From Planctomycetaceae bacterium (GTDB lineage Bacteria > Planctomycetota > Planctomycetia > Pirellulales > Thermoguttaceae): DNA of 12,137 nt. A program made the position numbers and the translations under genes. Positions 7,271 to 12,137 of the stretch are shown here, piece by piece. A model generated the notes under the pieces. The model had not been told where the DNA came from. It saw only the letters and a list, made by a program, of their open reading frames with translations, and ran no database searches. Numbering within the stretch: position 1 is the stretch's first letter; every line of letters begins with the position of its first letter. The DNA lies in NCBI GenBank assembly GCA_003509805.1, contig DOMV01000034.1, positions 1 through 12,137 of the forward strand. Direction: 5' to 3'.

Positions 7271-8962
7271 TCATCGCGGAGGTTTATCGCTTTCCGGAGA
7301 GCCGGCGCGGTGAAACTTTCGGATTTCCCCGGGCGTCAGCACGCGGTCGAGGAGCAGGAATTCGTCGATGCAACCGCAAAGGTTTCTGAGGACGTTTTGG
7401 TACGACGGCTCGTAATTGAAATGGCCCCGGGAATTCCAGCTCCCGATCTCCGCGGCCCCGATGCGAACGGTCAGGCCCCTTCTCGTCGGAAATTCCTCGA
7501 CGCATTTCCCGTTGAAATAATAGCGCAACGTATTTTTTTCGCCATCGAGAACCACGGCCAGGGAAATCCATCGGCCAAACATTTCCGGTTTCAAAAACGG
7601 CGCGGAGGTGACGAAGCGGTCATGGATCACGTGATCGTCGCCCTGGACGGCGAAGGTCAAAAACCCGTCGCGGGTGATAAACCAATGACATTCGCCGGGC
7701 ATGAAGGCGTCCGAATGGACGAGAGAACTGTACCGATACTGCAGCGCGTCCACCCGGAGCCAGAGCGCGACGCTCAGCGATGCATGATCTCCGGGCAGTT
7801 CCAGTCGGATACGATCGGACACTTTTCGCAACTCGACACCACCTTTTTGCGGCCAGCGTCCTTGTCCGTACATTGCACCGACGAGAACGCCGCAGTGACG
7901 CGGCGCACGTTCGCTCTCGGAAACGTTTTGCAGATATCCCCATGGATCGGGTTCCTGCTCGAAGTCGAAATGGACGAGCAGGTGCGGATCGCGATTCAAG
8001 GCGATGCCCGCCTTTTTCCAAGCTTCGTATTCGTGGTCCGTCTGTTGGGGTTCGAGCCGATTCCATAAATCGGTGTTGTTCGTCGAAGACCCGCGAGACA
8101 GGGGCATCACCCGACCGCTTTTTGCAATGGAAACCGATTCGCCTTCCAGGATTTTCGGCGAGGTTGCGGACAAGTCGCCGACCGCGACTTCGCCTTTGAC
8201 GACGTGAATACTGGAGGTATCTTCGGTAACGTCCAAATCAAACGAGGTGCCCAGGTCGACGAAACATGTATGGGGCGTCTCGATGGAAAAACCAGTCGCT
8301 TGCGGTGGAACCTCAATTTTGAGGCGGCCTTTCAGGCAAAACACGCTCATTGCCGTTTTGAGTTCCAATTCGGCAGGCCCTTCGATTACGAGACTTGCTC
8401 CGCTGAGGAATCGCAGCACGACGATACCGCTCTCCAGTCGAAAAGGCCCCGGTTTGACAAGGTCGTCGACTTGCACGGGAGTACCGTTCTCGCTCCAACA
8501 GGGGGCGGACACGTATGCGACCACGGCCAGCGTGCTCGACGTTTTTTCCATTTCGGCGAGCGTTTCCTGTTCGACCTCGACGATTTGCAGGCGGTGTTGC
8601 CAATGCGTGTAGTTCGTCAAGTGGGCGACGACGAGAGAAATCAACCCCAAGGCGAAGAGTAGACATCCGGCAAACACGAAATAATTCCGGGAACGTCCGG
8701 GCTGTTCCGGAATATGCGGCGGGAAATCCACATCGGGGATTTTGAGGATCAGGTCCCGGACGGGTTTGTGAGCGCTTGCATGTTGACGGATCAGGACGTC
8801 GCTTTCGAAGTTGTCGCGGATTCTGCGGGGCAGTTCCGGGTAATCCCCCGACTCTAAAAAAGCAAGGAGCATTTCGGCGTCTTGCTCCGACAGCGCTCCG
8901 GAAACGTAACGATCGACAAGGATATCGATCGAAACATCACGGTTTTCGTCGTGTTCAAACAT
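7271..8962 (-). CDS. Transmembrane FecR-LamG protein, probable anti-sigma regulator
   Basis: 563 residues. The N-terminal cytoplasmic part (about 1-90) has a helical anti-sigma-like start (IDILVDRYVSGALSEQDAE). One transmembrane helix follows (about 93-113, YFVFAGCLLFALGLISLVVA), then a FecR-type beta domain (about 145-285) with IETPHTCFVDLGTSFDLDV and VVKGEVAVGD. The last part (about 325-550) is a LamG/concanavalin A-like jelly roll ending in GCIDEFLLLDRVLTPGEI. In the family, FecR proteins hold or activate an ECF sigma factor according to an outside signal. Here the LamG module could bind a glycan or wall ligand and supply the signal directly (inference). The start ATG lies inside the end of the sigma gene (8-base overlap, ATGTTTGA) with AGGAGA 10 bases upstream, so translation is probably coupled. 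The next gene starts 60 bases downstream. Confidence 0.87.
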   Translation of the reverse strand: MFEHDENRDVSIDILVDRYVSGALSEQDAEMLLAFLESGDYPELPRRIRDNFESDVLIRQHASAHKPVRDLILKIPDVDFPPHIPEQPGRSRNYFVFAGCLLFALGLISLVVAHLTNYTHWQHRLQIVEVEQETLAEMEKTSSTLAVVAYVSAPCWSENGTPVQVDDLVKPGPFRLESGIVVLRFLSGASLVIEGPAELELKTAMSVFCLKGRLKIEVPPQATGFSIETPHTCFVDLGTSFDLDVTEDTSSIHVVKGEVAVGDLSATSPKILEGESVSIAKSGRVMPLSRGSSTNNTDLWNRLEPQQTDHEYEAWKKAGIALNRDPHLLVHFDFEQEPDPWGYLQNVSESERAPRHCGVLVGAMYGQGRWPQKGGVELRKVSDRIRLELPGDHASLSVALWLRVDALQYRYSSLVHSDAFMPGECHWFITRDGFLTFAVQGDDHVIHDRFVTSAPFLKPEMFGRWISLAVVLDGEKNTLRYYFNGKCVEEFPTRRGLTVRIGAAEIGSWNSRGHFNYEPSYQNVLRNLCGCIDEFLLLDRVLTPGEIRKFHRAGSPESDKPPR

Positions 8963-9491
8963 GACATTCTTCTCTCCTGCAATACCGCCGGATACATTCC
9001 CGGAGCTGTTCCCGGATACGACAGATCGCTTTGGAAACGGTAGACGTTTTCATTTGCATCATGGACGCGATTTCATAAAGTTTTTTGTCATCGTAATAAT
9101 GGAACTGGATCAACTGTTTGCTCTTGTCGGGCATTTTTTCCAAGCATGAAGCCAGAGCCCGCTTTTCCAGGGAAACGTCGGGAATGTCGATCGTTTCCGT
9201 GATACCGTGTACATGCTCGGCAATTTTTCTCAAGGTTTCCGGTTGGGTTCGCATCCGCTCGCTCCAGTACCGTTTGGCGACGATCCGAATCATCGAATGA
9301 AGAAGCCCTTGGACGTTCGCGTCCGAGGAGGCCACGTCGAAGGAGTCCTTCTTCCGGATGAATTCCAAAAAAACCTGCTGGAGGATGTCTTCATCCATGC
9401 CCGGAAACGGGGCGTAATGATTCGCCAGACGAATGACGAAATCCCGGTGCGCTAAAAAAATTTGCGATACTTGAATTTCCGAGGCACGCAT
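8955..9491 (-). CDS. ECF-type RNA polymerase sigma factor
   Basis: 178 residues from ATG at 9489-9491. Region 2 is visible at about 11-85, with DEDILQQVFLEFIRK (the core-binding and -10-recognition helices) and the YWSERMR end. Region 4 is at about 115-170 (LEKMPDKSKQLIQFHYYDDKKLYEIASMM, then the helix-turn-helix around TSTVSKAICRIREQLRECIRR). Length fits ECF factors; there is no region 1 or 3. The frame is open further upstream with only a TTG at 9648-9650. Those 53 extra residues show no sigma features, so the ATG is preferred, though no Shine-Dalgarno is seen. It overlaps the FecR-LamG gene by 8 bases, the classic sigma/anti-sigma arrangement. It probably directs transcription of this operon and perhaps its own promoter in the upstream spacer (inference). 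Confidence 0.88.
   Translation of the reverse strand: MRASEIQVSQIFLAHRDFVIRLANHYAPFPGMDEDILQQVFLEFIRKKDSFDVASSDANVQGLLHSMIRIVAKRYWSERMRTQPETLRKIAEHVHGITETIDIPDVSLEKRALASCLEKMPDKSKQLIQFHYYDDKKLYEIASMMQMKTSTVSKAICRIREQLRECIRRYCRREECHV
8973..8978 (-). promoter_or_regulatory. Ribosome binding site of the FecR-LamG gene inside the sigma gene
   Basis: Reads AGGAGA on the minus strand, 10 bases before ATG at 8960-8962. It lies within the last codons of the sigma gene, which supports coupled translation of the regulator pair. Confidence 0.6.
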
Positions 9492-9899
9492 AAATGCAAA
9501 AGCGGACGTTCGGGACACTCCGGTTAGTACACTGAAGGCGGTTGAAATTTCCCGAAGCCAATTTGCAGGGAGCTCGTCTTCCGGAGGTAAACGAGCGGAT
9601 TGACCGAAAAAACTCAACCGGCTTCGGCATAAAATGTCCGACGAAACCAATATCGAACCAATGTCTCCACCTGACTACCACGTGGTGTTCAAAGAAATCG
9701 ACAATTATTTTGGATTTTATCCGTAATTTGTTGTTAGACAGATTTTGAAACCACCAGCGAGGCTGCCCATCTTGACAAATCTGGGCAACCAGGCAGTATG
9801 GAAAGGTTGTGCCGAAACTGCCGCGCCGGCTCCTGGTTGGCGGATTTCAAATGCTTTGCCCCAAACAGATTCAGAGACGGAGACGGCATCGGCACACGG
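9492..9899 (-). other. Intergenic spacer, probable promoter region of the six-gene run
   Basis: 408 bases between the stop of the AAA ATPase gene and the sigma gene start, with no convincing coding sequence. An AT-rich block at about 9691-9750 contains a TAAAAT on the minus strand (9714-9719), one base from the -10 consensus, without a good -35. A perfect 10-base palindrome ACCACGTGGT lies at 9677-9686. Overlapping inverted repeats occupy 9761-9839. No tRNA-like fold and no stem followed by a T-run was found. The transcript leader for the sigma gene would be about 200 bases long if the AT-rich block is the promoter (inference). Confidence 0.5.
9761..9839. repeat. Overlapping inverted repeats in the spacer
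   Basis: Stem A pairs 9761-9769 with 9782-9790 (GGCTGCCCA with TGGGCAACC, 8 of 9 pairs, 12-base loop). Stem B pairs 9786-9793 with 9832-9839 (CAACCAGG with CCTGGTTG, 8 of 8). A third pairing, 9792-9797 with 9817-9822 (GGCAGT with ACTGCC), fits largely inside stem B. A and B share bases 9786-9790, so they exclude each other. No T-run follows in either direction, so this does not look like a simple terminator. Confidence 0.5.
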
Positions 9900-11009
9900 T
9901 TACCTGTTGCGATATTCGTCGTACAACCGTAATTCGTCTTCCTTGACGGAAGGCCGGGTTCGTACAAGCGCGGCTTCCACATCGTCCGTTTCGATGGGCA
10001 CGATGTTCCCCGAACGCATCGCGCGTTCAAATACGGGATCGACGATCCGGTCCGCGAGCCCATTGATGTCGGCCCCGCTGAGCCCTTCGGTTCGCCGGGC
10101 CAGCTCATCGAGCGCGAGATTTTCGTACCCCGGAATGCCAGACAGGCGGATTTGAATCAACTTTCGTCGCGCCGTCACATCGGGAAGCGGAATGTAGAGA
10201 TGCTCCCCGAACCGACCGGAACGCAGCGCCGCCGGATCAATGTCCCATGGTCGGTTCGTCGCGCCCAGTAAAAGAAGTCCGCAGGCATTCGTGGCGACGC
10301 CGTCGACTTGGGCGAGAAATTCCGGGATAAGCCGATTCATGACCGGCGAATCAGTCCCGCGCCGCCCGATCAGGGCTTCGGTTTCATCGAAAAAAAGAAC
10401 CGCGGGGCTCGATTTTCTCGCTTCGAGAAAAAGATCGCGCAGGTTTTGTTCCGCCTCGCCGACCCATTTGCTCATGATCTCGCTCGAAAGGATATTGAAA
10501 AACGGGGCGTCCAATTCCCCGGCAATCGCGCGGGCGATCATTGTTTTGCCGGTTCCGGGCGGACCGTACATCAAAACACCCGCGCCCGTCGTCCGCCGAT
10601 AGCGTTCGGCAAGATCGCGGTTCTTGAACGGAAAAAGAATGCGTCGCGCGATCATTTGCTTGACATCGTCGAGACCGGCAATGTCGGAAAATCGCAGCTT
10701 CGGTTTTTCGGCCAATTGCCACCTGGACGCTTTTTCCCCGGTTTCCCTATCGGAGGAGTTCGGCGGCAAACCGGCGTTTTCATGCGGTGGCGAACCGGAT
10801 TTTCCTTCCAGCCGCATGGCCGTCGTGTAAAGCCGTTTCGCCTTGTCCAACCGGGAGACTTTCGTATCGTAATCGCCGGCGTCTTTGGCCAGCCGGTAGA
10901 GCGCGCGGCACGCGAGGAAAAAGGCGTTTCGCGCTTCTTCAAGCCGCCCGTCTTCCAAGGCGCCGCGTCCTTCGTTGAAATGACGTTTGTAAATATCGAG
11001 CTGGGACAT
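9900..11009 (-). CDS. AAA ATPase, Vps4/katanin-like, with MIT-like N-terminal domain
   Basis: 369 residues. The N-terminal region (about 5-67) is a helical hairpin, YKRHFNEGRGALEDGRLEEA to KAKRLYTTAMRLEGK, with the spacing of MIT or TPR-like bundles. A disordered linker (about 68-102) follows. The AAA core opens with FSDIAGLDDVKQMI and has Walker A GPPGTGKT (149-156), pore loop KWVGEAE (181-187), Walker B VLFFDE (204-209) and sensor 1 GATNRP (249-254). Arg-finger candidates are Arg263 and Arg266, in ALRSGRF. The C-terminus, ALVRTRPSVKEDELRLYDEY, matches the Vps4-type end. Such ATPases form hexamers that thread or disassemble protein complexes. The partner here is unknown, but the gene begins 21 bases after a CheA-like kinase gene, so a signalling or surface complex is a reasonable guess. 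No Shine-Dalgarno; the ATG is the first in frame after the upstream stop. Confidence 0.85.
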   Translation of the reverse strand: MSQLDIYKRHFNEGRGALEDGRLEEARNAFFLACRALYRLAKDAGDYDTKVSRLDKAKRLYTTAMRLEGKSGSPPHENAGLPPNSSDRETGEKASRWQLAEKPKLRFSDIAGLDDVKQMIARRILFPFKNRDLAERYRRTTGAGVLMYGPPGTGKTMIARAIAGELDAPFFNILSSEIMSKWVGEAEQNLRDLFLEARKSSPAVLFFDETEALIGRRGTDSPVMNRLIPEFLAQVDGVATNACGLLLLGATNRPWDIDPAALRSGRFGEHLYIPLPDVTARRKLIQIRLSGIPGYENLALDELARRTEGLSGADINGLADRIVDPVFERAMRSGNIVPIETDDVEAALVRTRPSVKEDELRLYDEYRNR

Positions 11010-11030
11010 GTGTTGAAAAACCGCCGCCGG

Positions 11031-12137
11031 TCAGGCATCCGCGTTGAGGTCGTAACGAAAAACGGTCGTCGGGATGCTCTGGTGTTCGACGATATTGTAC
11101 AGCGGAGCCAATTCATCGAACGCCGCCTTCAACTCTCCCTCACCCATCGAGGTCGCCCAGAGAATCTTGACCGCACACCCGCAATGTCCCTGTTCGATGT
11201 CGCCGATCGAGGGAAGCGTCGCGAGAATCGTCCCGTAATAACACAATTTACGGAGCATCAGGTAGGCAACGAGGTATTCCGCCTGGTGCGACGGCTTGAA
11301 ACGCAGGAACGATTCATACGCTTTCGCGCCCTGTTTGAGCGCACCGAGGAGTTGCAGTTCGACGATCGGAACGAGCGAAAACGTCGTACCGAGCAATTTG
11401 TCCGGGTCCGTCACGACGGCATTGTCACCCAGGCTGCGGATGATGACGTCGATCCGCGTCAGGATTTGCGTACTGGGCGGCGGCACGGTTTTCGGCAGCG
11501 TCTTGGTCGCCCTGTCCAGTTCCGCGACCCCGTCGAGCAGCAGGTCCATCAATTCCTGCGACATCGCAATCCGGCCCTTGCGGATGTAATCGAGCAGGGT
11601 TTCCAATCCGTGCGACAAGGCTGCGGAGTTGTCCGCGCCGAGCATCGTGAAGTTCCCCTTCGCGGCATGGAGGCGACGAAAGGATTCCTTCATCAATTCG
11701 ACGTTGTCGGCCTCGTTCTCCAGCGAAAGCAGGGCGTCCTGCAATTCGACAAGCCCCCGCGCCAGTTCGTCGAGAAGATCGCTCACATCGGCGTCGCTCA
11801 AATCCTTTTGGCCGCTCTCCTCCATCCGGTTCGCGATGTTGTCCCGCTTCGCCGTCAACTTGGCCTTGCTGATCAATTCCTCCTGCGAATGTTTCATCGC
11901 AACCGTTCCAGGAAGCGAACCACCCGTTTCGAGCCCGCCTTCCGGCCCGAACAGCGATACGTCGCGCATGGCGGCATAGGACGACGCGTCTTCGGGTCCT
12001 TCATCCGGCTCCATGCCGCCGCCGGTCGCGATCGCGACGAGATTGTCGACGTCGACGGTCATTCCGACCCGGCCGCCGCTGATGATGCAGGTCCCGGAGA
12101 TTCCCGCAAGCCTTTGGCCCCCGAACATCGACGTGTC
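11031..12137 (-). CDS. CheA-like protein, C-terminal part: P5 tail, Hpt (P1-like) and P2-like domains (5' end outside window)
   Basis: 368 residues are visible and the frame runs off the window edge (12137); the ATG at 12126-12128 is probably internal. Numbered from that Met, the first 37 residues (GISGTCIISGGRVGMTVDVD) match the end of the CheW-like P5 domain of CheA kinases. A low-complexity linker (38-79) follows. Next is an Hpt domain (about 80-215) with the phosphorylation motif FRRLHAAKGNFTMLG, putative phospho-His154 (codon 11667-11669), and the HGLETLLDYIRKG helix. The end (about 250-360; LMLRKLCYYGTILATLPSIGDIEQ) resembles the CheY-binding P2 domain. CheA passes phosphate from ATP through the Hpt His to response regulators. 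Here P1-P2-like modules follow P5 instead of preceding the kinase core. The kinase domain itself is not in view. It could instead be a CheW-Hpt adaptor lacking a kinase. Confidence 0.75.
   Translation of the reverse strand, partial: DTSMFGGQRLAGISGTCIISGGRVGMTVDVDNLVAIATGGGMEPDEGPEDASSYAAMRDVSLFGPEGGLETGGSLPGTVAMKHSQEELISKAKLTAKRDNIANRMEESGQKDLSDADVSDLLDELARGLVELQDALLSLENEADNVELMKESFRRLHAAKGNFTMLGADNSAALSHGLETLLDYIRKGRIAMSQELMDLLLDGVAELDRATKTLPKTVPPPSTQILTRIDVIIRSLGDNAVVTDPDKLLGTTFSLVPIVELQLLGALKQGAKAYESFLRFKPSHQAEYLVAYLMLRKLCYYGTILATLPSIGDIEQGHCGCAVKILWATSMGEGELKAAFDELAPLYNIVEHQSIPTTVFRYDLNADA

Noticed and set aside
9492..9650. Upstream extension of the sigma gene from a TTG
   Set aside because: The 53 extra residues show no sigma-factor feature, and the start codon is weak. 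The protein is of normal ECF length without them.
9761..9790. Rho-independent terminator for the ATPase transcript
   Set aside because: The stem has a mismatch and a 12-base loop, and the minus strand after it has no T-run.
9772..9802. Plus-strand TTGACA as a -35 element
   Set aside because: No acceptable -10 lies 16-18 bases downstream, it sits in the loop of an inverted repeat, and no plus-strand gene follows.
9492..9899. tRNA or other standard RNA gene in the spacer
   Set aside because: No cloverleaf arms or T-loop-like sequence on either strand by eye.

Overview
The window most likely comes from a member of the Planctomycetota, lineage below phylum not resolvable. The main grounds are a DUF1559-type pseudopilin with the characteristic N-terminus, an ECF sigma factor translationally coupled to a membrane FecR-LamG protein, a small carboxypeptidase-regulatory-like lipoprotein, and a very large secreted carbohydrate-active protein. 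Every gene I can support lies on the minus strand, so transcription runs from position 12137 towards 1. Long plus-strand frames are antisense shadows.

Right part (12137 to 9900): a two-gene signalling unit. The first gene is cut by the window edge. It shows the end of a CheA-type CheW-like (P5) domain, then a histidine phosphotransfer domain and a P2-like domain. That puts a P1-P2 pair after P5, an unusual order for CheA. Twenty-one bases downstream is an AAA ATPase with an MIT-like N-terminal helical hairpin and a Vps4/katanin-like ATPase core and C-terminus.

Spacer (9899 to 9492): about 400 bases without a convincing gene. It holds overlapping inverted repeats, an AT-rich block with a possible -10 element and a 10-base palindrome. 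It separates the two units and probably carries the promoter of the left unit.

Left part (9491 to 110): a six-gene run, probably one operon: ECF sigma factor, FecR-LamG transmembrane regulator (8-base overlap), DUF1559 pseudopilin, small lipoprotein, CE15-like glucuronoyl esterase, and a 1341-residue secreted protein. The last has discoidin-like, heparinase II/III-like, chitobiase-C-like and PA14-like parts. Gaps are 28 to 60 bases. I infer an ECF-controlled polysaccharide-use locus: the FecR-LamG protein senses glycan or envelope state outside the membrane and controls the sigma factor. The pilin-like protein and lipoprotein act at the surface, and the esterase and putative lyase attack a uronic-acid-containing glycan. 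The final 109 bases hold no clear gene or terminator.
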